Assembly: GCA_942493215.1 (NCBI GenBank)
Contig: OW818670.1
Location: forward strand, 868,001 to 932,000
Reading direction: 5' to 3'
Length of the DNA: 64,000 nt
Source of the DNA: G942493215 sp942493215
GTDB taxonomy: Bacteria > Bacillota_I > Bacilli_A > RF39 > UBA660
Position 1 is the first letter of the stretch, and the number at the start of each line of letters is the position of its first letter. Made by a program: the position numbers and the translations under genes. Below the pieces are notes generated by a model. That model did no database searches. It saw only the letters and a program-made list of their open reading frames with translations, and was not told the origin of the DNA. This document shows positions 17,766-25,588 of the stretch, piece by piece.

Positions 17766-17811
17766 AAAAATGTCTGAAGGTCAAGTTCGTTATAACTGCC
17801 GAAGAGGTTAG
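17734..17811 (+). CDS. Candidate RiPP precursor peptide ending RYNCRRG
   Basis: This 25-codon frame has a near-perfect Shine-Dalgarno (AAGGAGGTGAG, 17718-17728) 5 bases before its ATG. It overlaps the 3' end of the arginase-like gene in another frame. The first 16 residues are leader-like (MTKLEFLKKVEKMSEG); the tail is QVRYNCRRG with Arg, Tyr, Asn and Cys, all residues that radical SAM maturases modify, and Arg for a peptide arginase. An 11-bp hairpin follows, then two radical SAM/SPASM genes. It has no similarity to the overlapping gene product. The strong ribosome site and context make translation likely; the product is inferred. Confidence 0.72.
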   Translation: MTKLEFLKKVEKMSEGQVRYNCRRG

Positions 17812-17820
17812 TTATAAGTT

Positions 17821-17846
17821 ATTGGGAAGAGACTTCTCTTCCCAAT
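17821..17846 (+). other. Intercistronic hairpin after the precursor gene
   Basis: ATTGGGAAGAG and CTCTTCCCAAT form a perfect 11-bp stem with an ACTT loop, ten bases after the precursor stop. No T run follows, so it is more likely an mRNA-stabilising or processing hairpin than a full terminator. It could raise precursor expression over the enzymes. Confidence 0.7.
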
Positions 17847-17868
17847 GACCTAATTTGGAGGTATATTT

Positions 17869-18960
17869 ATGGAAAATGCATTAGAAGTATTAGCAGTATT
17901 GTTAACAAATAGGTGTAATTTAAAATGTGTTTATTGTGGGAGAAATGAAGATAAAGATAATTTATGTTTAAAAGGCGAATTATCTGCTGATGAATGGATC
18001 AATATTTTTAAGGATGCAATAAATGTTGGACTAAAAAAAGTTAATATGACTGGCGGAGAAATATTCTGCAGAAGTGATATTCTTGAAATAATTGAAAGAA
18101 CGATAGAATTAGGAATAGATGTAAGTATTGAAACAAATGGAACAATAATTACAGAGGAACAGATTAAATATTTATCAAAATTTAAAGACAGTATAACAGT
18201 GTCAATAAGTTTAGATGGTATTAATAAGGAAACCAATGACTCAACACGTGGAAAGGGTTCTTTTGAAAAATCATTTAGGACAATTAATATTATTAAAGAT
18301 TATGGTATTCCTCTTAGAATAATCACAGTTTTAAGTAAAAATAATTATGATGAAATACCAAAATTGGCTACCATTATTCATGAAGAATTAGGCTTAGGAT
18401 TTAGACTATTGCCAAATATTATTGAATATGGAAAAGGTGTTCAAGCAAATGAAACAGAAGCTGTAGGTTATGAAAAGATCCAGAAATTAATGGATGATTT
18501 TTATTATCAATTCTTACGAAAACATAGCGATGATAAAAATCTATCTATAGAATTGAACACGGCCATTGTTCCAATCGATATATATCAGCATAGTTTGTGT
18601 CCGTGGGGCAAAGGGATGTTAGGTATTGGTTATTCTGGAAATGTTGCTTTGTGTCATGTTGGATCAGATAATGAAATGTTTATTTTTGATAATGTAAAAT
18701 ATAATTCAATTTCTTCTATTTGGAAAAATAATCAAAAATTAAAAAAATATAAAGAATTAAATCCTGATAAATTGAAAGGAATATGTGGCAATTGTTTAGC
18801 TCGAAGTTTATGCCGAGGCGGTTGTAGACTACATTCTATGATGAAATATAATGGGGATTTTTATGCCCCTGATCCTGAATGTCAAAATGTTTACAATTTA
18901 GGAAAATTTCCAAAGTATGCCATGGAAGATGAAACCAGAGATTGCTCATATGATAATTAA
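17869..18960 (+). CDS. Radical SAM/SPASM peptide maturase 1
   Basis: The 363-residue enzyme has the cluster-binding CNLKCVYC (Cys 16, 20, 23), TGGE near residue 62 and SLDG near 118. A C-terminal SPASM region (CPWG, LCHVG, then CGNCLARSLCRGGC) would bind auxiliary iron-sulfur clusters. SPASM enzymes commonly install thioether, C-C or C-O crosslinks in RiPP precursors. It starts 57 bases after the candidate precursor with GGAGG upstream of ATG 17869. It has no N-terminal recognition domain, so leader binding would need another protein, perhaps the next gene product. Confidence 0.85.
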   Translation: MENALEVLAVLLTNRCNLKCVYCGRNEDKDNLCLKGELSADEWINIFKDAINVGLKKVNMTGGEIFCRSDILEIIERTIELGIDVSIETNGTIITEEQIKYLSKFKDSITVSISLDGINKETNDSTRGKGSFEKSFRTINIIKDYGIPLRIITVLSKNNYDEIPKLATIIHEELGLGFRLLPNIIEYGKGVQANETEAVGYEKIQKLMDDFYYQFLRKHSDDKNLSIELNTAIVPIDIYQHSLCPWGKGMLGIGYSGNVALCHVGSDNEMFIFDNVKYNSISSIWKNNQKLKKYKELNPDKLKGICGNCLARSLCRGGCRLHSMMKYNGDFYAPDPECQNVYNLGKFPKYAMEDETRDCSYDN

Positions 18961-18961
18961 T

Positions 18962-20239
18962 ATGAAAATATCAATATTTATTCAAGTATATAATAATAGA
19001 GTTTGGGATTCACTTAGAAAGAAATTTATAGATTTACCTATAGAAGAAATTGAATATATAAAAAATCACAAAAACGGGGAAATAATTAATGAAGCCCCAA
19101 AACATCTTATAGATTTAGGAATAATAACTACTAAAGATAAAGAAGAAAAATTAATTAAATATTTAAAAAGTATTACTACTGATAGTCAATTTCAGTCATT
19201 ATTTTTAATAATAACGACAGCCTGTAATTTAGATTGCGATTACTGTTTTTATAGAAGCAGTTCCTCACATTCACTATATCATAGACAAGACATGACTTTT
19301 GATACGGCCAAAAGGGCTTTAGACGATTTTCAGGGAATAACACAGAAAAATATTAAAAATGATGCTTATTGGCAACAAGTGACATTTTATGGTGGGGAAC
19401 CACTATTAAATAAATGCTTATTATATCGGGCTATTCCATATGCAAGAGAATTATTCGATTCAAAAACCAACTTAGTAATAAACACAAATGCGGTTTTATT
19501 AGCAGAAAAAGATGTAATTCTATTTAAGGAAAATAATGTTGAAGTCCAAGTTTCTCTTGATGGTGATAGGGAAAAGCATAATTTGCATAGAAAAACACAA
19601 GATGGTCAGCCAACATATGATGCAGTTATTGCTGCCATAAAGAGATTATTGGATCGTGGAGTAAAAGTTTTACCAATGATCACAGCTACTGATGATAATA
19701 TAGATGGTTTTTCAGAAACCTTGTATAAAATAATTAAAGAATTAGGAATAAACGATTATGCAGTAAATGTTTTAATAACAAACTCATTTAAGACTAGTGA
19801 TGAATATACAGAAAAATTAGCTAGTGAAATGTTGAAAGCATATAGAGAATTTGGGACTGTCGCAAGCGATTATGCCTTTGTAGAATTATACAAAAGATTA
19901 ATAGGTGAAGATAAATCAGTCGCTAAAAACTCTTGTGGTAGTTCTAGAAAAATAACAGTTTTTCCTGATGGTAATGTTTATGCGTGTCAAGCATTAGAAA
20001 AAATAGGAATGAATCATATGCAAACTTTAGATGATAAATATTTAGAAAGTGAAAATTGGTCTTGTTGGAGAGATAGATCAAGGTTTGATAATGAAGAGTG
20101 TTTAAATTGTAGTTGTGTAATGTCATGTGGCGGAGGTTGTGCAACGGGTTCTTACAATGCACATGGTTCGATATATGGCATTGATGATAATAATTGTGAG
20201 TATACTAAAAGGTTATTTAGGAGAATACATAACATTTAA
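18962..20239 (+). CDS. Radical SAM/SPASM peptide maturase 2
   Basis: This 425-residue protein has an N-terminal extension of about 85 residues (IFIQVYNNRVWDSL through the LIDLGIIT segment) of the kind seen in peptide-maturase radical SAM enzymes. The CNLDCDYC motif follows (Cys 88, 92, 95), then FYGGEPL near 141. A Cys-rich SPASM end is present (CGSSRK, VYACQALEK, CLNCSCVMSCGGGC). It follows maturase 1 by one base and may be translationally coupled; no clear Shine-Dalgarno precedes ATG 18962, and an in-frame ATG at 18950 overlapping the upstream gene is an alternative. Two maturases suggest two different modifications. Confidence 0.82.
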   Translation: MKISIFIQVYNNRVWDSLRKKFIDLPIEEIEYIKNHKNGEIINEAPKHLIDLGIITTKDKEEKLIKYLKSITTDSQFQSLFLIITTACNLDCDYCFYRSSSSHSLYHRQDMTFDTAKRALDDFQGITQKNIKNDAYWQQVTFYGGEPLLNKCLLYRAIPYARELFDSKTNLVINTNAVLLAEKDVILFKENNVEVQVSLDGDREKHNLHRKTQDGQPTYDAVIAAIKRLLDRGVKVLPMITATDDNIDGFSETLYKIIKELGINDYAVNVLITNSFKTSDEYTEKLASEMLKAYREFGTVASDYAFVELYKRLIGEDKSVAKNSCGSSRKITVFPDGNVYACQALEKIGMNHMQTLDDKYLESENWSCWRDRSRFDNEECLNCSCVMSCGGGCATGSYNAHGSIYGIDDNNCEYTKRLFRRIHNI

Positions 20240-20338
20240 GTAATGGAACTATAAAACTAATTGATTTTATTTAGACTAAAATAAATATAAGTAGAAAAGT
20301 TGAAACAATTAAGCAAAAGAAACTTTTATTTTCTTTGT

Positions 20339-20361
20339 GGAGCCCTTGAAGCTCCTTTTTT
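20339..20361 (+). terminator. Rho-independent terminator
   Basis: GGAGC/GCTCC stem with a CCTTGAA loop and TTTTTTG. It ends the 14.0-20.2 kb operon. The rest of 20240-20480 is AT-rich and holds only this and a -10 (GTGATATAAT, near 20443) for the next gene. Confidence 0.75.
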
Positions 20362-20480
20362 GTTTGTAGTATAATCTTTATTTATATATGAACAATATTT
20401 AAAAAAATTTTAATGAAAAAGAATACTAACATTCTTATAAAAGTGATATAATTTTTATAGTGACATATAGGAGGTAGAAG

Positions 20481-21173
20481 ATGAATCAAACAAAAGAAGT
20501 AGAAGAAATGTGCTGTGTTGCCAAAGGTGTAGATCATGGACCAGCACCAATACCTGAAGAAGGTAAATGGGTAAGAGCTAAAGAGATAAAAGATATCTCT
20601 GGACTTACGCATGGCATTGGCTGGTGTGCGCCACAACAAGGAGCATGTAAATTAACATTAAATGTTAAAGAAGGAATTATTCAAGAAGCTTTAGTTGAAA
20701 CCATTGGATGTTCAGGTATGACTCATTCGGCAGCTATGGCTGGTGAAATATTGATAGGCAAAACTATTTTAGAAGCCTTAAATACTGATTTAGTTTGTGA
20801 TGCTATCAATACCGCTATGAGAGAATTATTCTTACAAATCGTTTATGGTAGAAGTCAATCAGCTTTCTCAGAAGGTGGACTTCCAATCGGAGCAGGACTA
20901 GAAGATTTAGGAAAAGGCAATAGAAGTCAAGTGGCGACTATTTACTCAACTTTATCAAAAGGACCAAGATATCTTGAATTAGCAGAAGGCTATATTGTAG
21001 AGATTGGACTAGATAAAGATGATACTATTATTGGATATAAATATATTAATTTAGGCAAGATGATGGATAATATTAAGAATGGTATCAATCCTGTGGAAGC
21101 TATTGAAAAAGCAAGCGGTATCTATGGAAGATTTGAAGAAGCTGCTAAAAAAATAGATCCAAGGAAAGAATAG
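20481..21173 (+). CDS. NifU-like Fe-S scaffold-family protein partnered with GGGtGRT protein
   Basis: The 230-residue protein has Cys residues and context resembling NifU/IscU N-terminal scaffolds: GWCAPQQGACKLTLNV, VETIGCSGMTHSAAMAGE and TDLVCDAI, which could hold a cluster or metal. It lies 10 bases before a GGGtGRT-family gene, a pairing I recall as common in anaerobic Bacillota. Whether it assembles clusters or supports an enzymatic step with its partner is unknown. ATG 20481 follows GGAGG. Confidence 0.7.
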   Translation: MNQTKEVEEMCCVAKGVDHGPAPIPEEGKWVRAKEIKDISGLTHGIGWCAPQQGACKLTLNVKEGIIQEALVETIGCSGMTHSAAMAGEILIGKTILEALNTDLVCDAINTAMRELFLQIVYGRSQSAFSEGGLPIGAGLEDLGKGNRSQVATIYSTLSKGPRYLELAEGYIVEIGLDKDDTIIGYKYINLGKMMDNIKNGINPVEAIEKASGIYGRFEEAAKKIDPRKE

Positions 21174-21183
21174 GGGTGTTGTG

Positions 21184-22182
21184 ATGATTACTTTTGAAAG
21201 TTATGAACGTCGAATTAAACAAATTAATGAAGTTTTAAATAAATATGGTATAAAAGATTTAGAAGAAGCTGAAAAAATATGTAAAGATAAGAATATTGAT
21301 CCTTACAAAATAGTAAAAGGAATTCAAACTATTTGTTTTGAAAATGCTTGTTGGGCATATACCGTAGGAGCAGCTATTGCTATTAAAAAAGATTGTAAAA
21401 AGGCAAGCGATGCAGCTAAAGCAATTGGTGAAGGATTACAATCATTTTGTATTCCTGGTTCGGTAGCTGATGAAAGAAAAGTTGGTTTAGGACATGGTAA
21501 TTTAGCTTCAATGTTATTATCGGAAGAAACTAAGTGTTTTGCTTTTCTAGCCGGACATGAAAGCTTTGCCGCAGCTGAAGGCGCAATAGGAATAGCTAAT
21601 TCCGCTAATAAAGTAAGAAAAGATCCATTAAGAGTTATCTTAAATGGATTAGGCAAAGATGCTGCACAAATAATTTCAAGAATTAATGGTTTTACTTATG
21701 TTAAAACCGATTTTGATTTCTATAATAATGAATTAATAATAATTGAAGAAATTAAATATTCTGATGGCGAAAGAGCTAAAGTAAAGTGTTATGGAGCTAA
21801 TGATGTTCGTGAAGGTGTAGCCATTATGCATCACGAAAGAGTTGATGCTTCTATTACCGGTAATTCAACTAATCCTACTAGATTCCAACATCCAGTAGCT
21901 GGTATCTATAAAAAAGAATGTATTGAACAAGGAAAGAAATACTTCTCTGTAGCTTCTGGTGGAGGAACAGGCAGAACATTACATCCTGATAATATGGCGG
22001 CTGGGCCTGCATCTTACGGTATGACTGATACAATGGGAAGAATGCATTCAGATGCACAATTTGCTGGATCTTCATCAGTACCTGCTCATGTTGAAATGAT
22101 GGGACTAATCGGTATGGGTAATAATCCAATGGTTGGAGCAACTGTAGCAGTCGCTGTAGCAGTCGAGGAATGTTTTAAATAA
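21184..22182 (+). CDS. GGGtGRT family protein
   Basis: The protein is 332 residues long and contains the family-defining SGGGTGRTLHPD (near residue 259) and Gly/Ala-rich segments (GLGHGNLASMLLSEE, HESFAAAEGAIG). The family is conserved in anaerobes, usually beside the NifU-like gene seen here; its reaction is not known to me. ATG 21184 follows AGGGGTG; the preceding GTG at 21181 is too close. Dense Gly and acidic residues suggest a soluble cytoplasmic enzyme. A terminator follows. Confidence 0.85.
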   Translation: MITFESYERRIKQINEVLNKYGIKDLEEAEKICKDKNIDPYKIVKGIQTICFENACWAYTVGAAIAIKKDCKKASDAAKAIGEGLQSFCIPGSVADERKVGLGHGNLASMLLSEETKCFAFLAGHESFAAAEGAIGIANSANKVRKDPLRVILNGLGKDAAQIISRINGFTYVKTDFDFYNNELIIIEEIKYSDGERAKVKCYGANDVREGVAIMHHERVDASITGNSTNPTRFQHPVAGIYKKECIEQGKKYFSVASGGGTGRTLHPDNMAAGPASYGMTDTMGRMHSDAQFAGSSSVPAHVEMMGLIGMGNNPMVGATVAVAVAVEECFK

Positions 22183-22202
22183 TACTTTATCATATATACT
22201 AA

Positions 22203-22226
22203 AGGAGCCTTATGGCTTCTTTTTTA
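22203..22226 (+). terminator. Rho-independent terminator
   Basis: GGAGCC-TTAT-GGCTTC (two G-U pairs possible) then a T run. The following 22230-22360 is AT-rich with an imperfect AAAAGACAA/TTGTCTTTT pairing (22288-22333) of unknown role. Confidence 0.75.
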
Positions 22227-22363
22227 TATTAATATCAAAAAAAAATGTAGTAATTTTGACCTTAAACACATATAATGTCGTAAGAGCAAAAGACAAAACT
22301 TTGTTTTAAATGTAGTTTTTTTAATTGTCTTTTAAAAAATAATGTTTTTAGTCAAATCTATAA

Positions 22364-22391
22364 TTGACAAAAGCATATTAGATGTTATAAT
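22364..22391 (+). promoter_or_regulatory. Consensus sigma-A promoter of the WGK RiPP operon
   Basis: TTGACA (22364-22369), 16-base spacer, TATAAT (22386-22391). This is one of very few full consensus promoters in the window and suggests high transcription of the precursor gene, which starts 25 bases downstream with AAAGGAGGATGG as ribosome site. Confidence 0.85.
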
Positions 22392-22415
22392 AAAGGAAAA
22401 GGAGGATGGTAAAAT

Positions 22416-22785
22416 ATGGATAAGAAAAGAAAATATTTCACACCTAAGGTAGTAGGCATAAGTGCATGGGGTAAGAATCATGTATCTGTAGAAAACTATT
22501 CTAGACCTGCTATTTCAGGCGTAAATGCAATGGGGAAAACACGGTGTATCAGGAGAAGATTATTCTAGTCCTGCTATTTCAGGCGTAAATGCATGGGGAA
22601 AACACGGTGTATCAGGAGAAGAATATTCTAGACCTGCTATTTCAGGCGTAAATGCATGGGGAAAACACGGTGTATCTGAAGAAGATTATTCTAGACCTGC
22701 TATTTCAAGCGTAAATGCATGGGGAAAACACGGTGTATCTGAAGAAGAAAAACCTAAACAAAGAGTTTTAAGAAAAGCGGCATAA
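22416..22785 (+). CDS. Multi-core WGK RiPP precursor, frameshifted as sequenced
   Basis: From ATG 22416 the frame encodes a leader MDKKRKYFTPKVVGIS, with a K-x-Y-x-x-P-x-V recognition motif, then a 21-residue repeat beginning AWGK. An extra A in GCAATGGGG (22527-22535; the other repeats read GCATGGGG) shifts the frame, and translation stops at 22566-22568 after 50 residues. The +1 frame continues through four more repeats to TAA 22783-22785. With the A removed the protein is 122 residues with five cores: AWGKNHVS once, AWGKHGVS four times, separated by (E/D)YSRPAISGVN-type linkers, and a basic tail (QRVLRKAA). WGK matches the tryglysin class of radical-SAM RiPPs, where Trp is joined to Lys. 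Confidence 0.82.
22464..22749 (+). repeat. Five tandem 63-bp repeats coding WGK cores
   Basis: Units begin at 22464, 22527, 22591, 22654 and 22717, each starting GCATGGGG. Units 1, 3 and 4 are 63 bp; unit 2 is 64 bp because of one extra A; unit 5 is truncated to its first half before a unique tail. Unit 1 is the most diverged (NH for HG, VEN for GED/GEE). Near-identity of units 2-4 suggests recent expansion. Confidence 0.92.
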
Positions 22786-22787
22786 GT

Positions 22788-22815
22788 GGAAGGCACAAGC
22801 CTTCCATATTTTTTT
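22788..22815 (+). terminator. Terminator/attenuator between precursor and maturase
   Basis: GGAAGGC-ACAA-GCCTTCC, a perfect 7-bp stem, is followed by ATATTTTTTTT three bases after the precursor stop. Partial read-through would give much more precursor than enzyme transcript. Confidence 0.85.
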
Positions 22816-22829
22816 TGAGGAGTAGTATT

Positions 22830-23963
22830 ATGAATATAAGGAGATTTAAGAAACCAATATATGTAGATTTTTGCTTGACACCATATTGCAATTTAAAATG
22901 TGGTTTTTGTTATGCTTCAGCATGTGGAAGAATATCAAATAAAAAAGAATTAACTTTAGATGACTTTGCGAGGATTTTTGATGAGTTGGATGAATTAGAA
23001 GTTTTAAGAGTTGGTTTTGAGGGTGGAGAACCATTTTTAAGAGATGATATAATTGATATATTACATTTAGCTGATAAACATAATTTTACTTACTTTATTA
23101 ACACAAATGCAACATTAATAACTGATAAAATTGCAAAGGAATTAAAGACTACTGATGTTGATAAATTATGCGTGAGTATAGATGGTCCTAATCCGGAAAT
23201 TAATGATGCTTCTCGTGGTGTTAGTGGTGCATTTCTATTAACACAAGAAGCTGTAAAAAGACTCTTAAAAAACAATATAAATATAGATGGTGTTTTTACA
23301 TTAAATAGAAAGAATAAAGATCACATTATTGAGACTTTTAATTATATGCACGATTTAGGTATTAAAACGGCTGTTATTATGCTATTAGCGTCGGTAGGTT
23401 CTATCTCTGACAAAATGAATGAATACTATTTATCTTTTGAGGAGTGGACAGAGATATTAGTCAATTTAACAAAGCTAAAAAAAGAGAACAAGTTGCCTGT
23501 AAATCTAACTATTGTTCCACCAGGTGAAGGCAAGTGCACTTGGGAAATCTTTTTACCATTATATTTAAATGGATTGGAAGAAGATATAAAATATTGGCGA
23601 AACCAAAATATTGCCACAACTCTAGATGATGATGATTTTGGTTGTACCGCCTGTAAGGATAATCTTTGTATAGATGGCTTTGGTGATGTCTACGGATGTA
23701 GTATGCTTATTTCCATTAATGAGTTATGTGGTGGAAATTTAAAAAAGCAAAGCTTAACAGATATATGGTATAATTCAGAAATATTCAATAAAATACGTAA
23801 TAACAAAATGGATGAAATAGAAGGAAACTGTAAAGAATGTAAACTTCTTGACAAATGTCAAGGTGGCTGTAGAGCCTGTGCTTTTCAGTTTAGTAAAAGC
23901 TTAAAAGGGTCGGATGAAAGATGCCCAATATGTAGAGGAGAAATTGATTCACATGGCATTTAA
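22830..23963 (+). CDS. Radical SAM/SPASM maturase of the WGK pathway
   Basis: The 377-residue enzyme has CNLKCGFC (Cys 20, 24, 27), a GGEPF motif near 68, SIDGPN near 117 and an extended Cys-rich SPASM end (CTACKDNLC, GCSML, CKECKLLDKCQGGCRAC, then CPIC). Known relatives acting on WGK precursors form C-C bonds between Trp and Lys. ATG 22830 is chosen because GAGGAG lies 8 bases upstream; an in-frame TTG at 22815 lies in the terminator T run. It overlaps the PqqD-like gene by 11 bases, so the two are translationally coupled. Confidence 0.87.
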   Translation: MNIRRFKKPIYVDFCLTPYCNLKCGFCYASACGRISNKKELTLDDFARIFDELDELEVLRVGFEGGEPFLRDDIIDILHLADKHNFTYFINTNATLITDKIAKELKTTDVDKLCVSIDGPNPEINDASRGVSGAFLLTQEAVKRLLKNNINIDGVFTLNRKNKDHIIETFNYMHDLGIKTAVIMLLASVGSISDKMNEYYLSFEEWTEILVNLTKLKKENKLPVNLTIVPPGEGKCTWEIFLPLYLNGLEEDIKYWRNQNIATTLDDDDFGCTACKDNLCIDGFGDVYGCSMLISINELCGGNLKKQSLTDIWYNSEIFNKIRNNKMDEIEGNCKECKLLDKCQGGCRACAFQFSKSLKGSDERCPICRGEIDSHGI

Positions 23964-24267
23964 AATCAAAAATTTAGGAACTAAGTTTTCAATGCGAATT
24001 GAAGAAGATGGACTAGGGGCTATTTCAACCAATGGTGGCGTATTTGTTATTGATCCGATATCATCATATATATTAATTAATCTAAATGAAAAAAAGTCTA
24101 TGGCCAAAATAATTTATAGCTTATTAAAAAGATACAACGTAACTTATGGTGTATTAATAGAAGATATAAAAAAATTGGCAAAACAATTATATGATTTTAA
24201 ATTTATATCATTGGAATGTTATAAACATATAATGAAAGAAATAAAAGAAGATGAAGAGAATAAATAA
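23953..24267 (+). CDS. PqqD-like RiPP recognition element protein
   Basis: The 104-residue protein matches the PqqD winged-helix pattern: GGVFVIDPISSYILINL near residues 26-42, then MAKIIYSLLKRYNV and a C-terminal helix. Such proteins bind the precursor leader (probably its YFTPKV segment) and deliver it to the radical SAM enzyme. ATG 23953 overlaps the maturase stop and has GAGGAG upstream; its own end overlaps the MATE gene start at 24251, a tightly coupled trio. Confidence 0.8.
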   Translation: MAFKIKNLGTKFSMRIEEDGLGAISTNGGVFVIDPISSYILINLNEKKSMAKIIYSLLKRYNVTYGVLIEDIKKLAKQLYDFKFISLECYKHIMKEIKEDEENK

Positions 24268-25588
24268 AGAAGATATCAAGTTATTAAATAAACTTGCTTT
24301 ACCAATATTACTATCATTTGCTGTTCAGACTATTTTTAATATAACTGATAAAATGATTGTTGGTAGGACAAGCTTAGAAGGTTTTGCTGTTGTTGGTATC
24401 ATAACAACCATATTATATTTTATTATAGGTTCATTTGGAGTATTGTCATCAGTATTCAACATATTATTTGCTAAGGCATATAGCCAAAAAAAAATAAAGA
24501 AATGTAATGAAATATTAAACACTTCATTAACGCTTGCTATTATCATTGGTCTTGCATTAGAATTGTTTTTCTTGATATTTGGAAGATTTATTTTGCATAA
24601 TATGTATCATCTAGATGGAGAAGCATTAAAATACGGAATAGAATTTTTGAATATTTCAGGATTAAGTATAGTATTAAATTTAATTATTTTTAATATATCA
24701 CCATTCTTTAGAAATATGAAGAATACAAAGGTATATGCTAAAGCAACAATCTTATCACTTATCATAAATTTTGTATTAGATTATACATTAGTATTTGGAA
24801 AGTTTGGAATGCCAAAATGCGGAATAATAGGAGCTGCTATTGGTTCAATAATTGGATTATTAAGTGGATTACTAATATACTTGTATGAATTTAAAAAATA
24901 TAAAGATTATACTATAAATTTTAAAGTTAATAAAAATATAATCAAAAATATTATTAAATTATATATTCCTTTATTCTTTCAAGATTTGATTGAAAATACT
25001 ATATATATAATAATCTTATTGTCTTTAATAACGAAGATGGGTATTAGTCAAGTGGCTATATATAATGTTGTTGATGTTTTTGGTGGTTGTTTAATGCTAA
25101 TTGCATATGCATATGCGGGTGCATGTACAACATTAACTCTCCAGCAATATGAAAAAGATGATAATCAAAATTTTATTAATTATCCAACTTATTCAACCAT
25201 AATATCATTACTATTATATTTAATATTTGGAATAATATTTGTGTGTTTTTCAAACCAATTGACCTCACTTATAACAACAGATAAAACATTAATTGGATTA
25301 GTTCCAAAATATATTTTGTTAGGTATTTTAGCCCAAATGTTTAATATAGTGTTGCAGATTTATAAATCTCTTTTACAGGGAATTGATGAAGAACGATTTA
25401 CATTGCGTATTTCAGCACTAACTTTTTTTGTAACACTAATGGTAATTTATATTATTGAAAAATTAGGTAATGCTAATTTAAATTCTGTATATATAATAAT
25501 ACTAATAAATTACCTAATAAATGCAATAATCTTTTATTTAAAATATAATCAAAAAATCAAATTTAAAAAAAAGATTATAAAAATATAA
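24251..25588 (+). CDS. MATE family efflux transporter
   Basis: The 445-residue protein has about 12 hydrophobic spans and MATE-type starts (LALPILLSFAVQTIFNITDK, GRTSLEGFAVVG). MATE pumps export small molecules using ion gradients. It overlaps the end of the PqqD-like gene, so it is probably the exporter of the mature WGK product. RiPP operons more often use ABC transporters, so this is unusual; no peptidase gene accompanies it. A long palindromic terminator covers its 3' end. Confidence 0.85.
   Translation: MKRINKEDIKLLNKLALPILLSFAVQTIFNITDKMIVGRTSLEGFAVVGIITTILYFIIGSFGVLSSVFNILFAKAYSQKKIKKCNEILNTSLTLAIIIGLALELFFLIFGRFILHNMYHLDGEALKYGIEFLNISGLSIVLNLIIFNISPFFRNMKNTKVYAKATILSLIINFVLDYTLVFGKFGMPKCGIIGAAIGSIIGLLSGLLIYLYEFKKYKDYTINFKVNKNIIKNIIKLYIPLFFQDLIENTIYIIILLSLITKMGISQVAIYNVVDVFGGCLMLIAYAYAGACTTLTLQQYEKDDNQNFINYPTYSTIISLLLYLIFGIIFVCFSNQLTSLITTDKTLIGLVPKYILLGILAQMFNIVLQIYKSLLQGIDEERFTLRISALTFFVTLMVIYIIEKLGNANLNSVYIIILINYLINAIIFYLKYNQKIKFKKKIIKI

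Noticed and set aside
21324..21656. Antisense open frame inside the GGGtGRT gene
   Set aside because: It is a mirror of codon bias in a conserved gene, with no ribosome site. The same applies to antisense frames at 12233-12601, 17931-18236, 40319-40645 and 41153-41614.
22288..22333. Quorum-sensing operator upstream of the WGK promoter
   Set aside because: There is only an imperfect AT-rich pairing, and no Rgg or short pheromone gene is nearby, unlike streptococcal WGK loci.
22464..22749. Tandem repeats as a CRISPR array or non-coding satellite
   Set aside because: Units are adjacent with no unique spacers and keep a multiple of three (63 bp) except one; they encode a repeated peptide in a RiPP operon.
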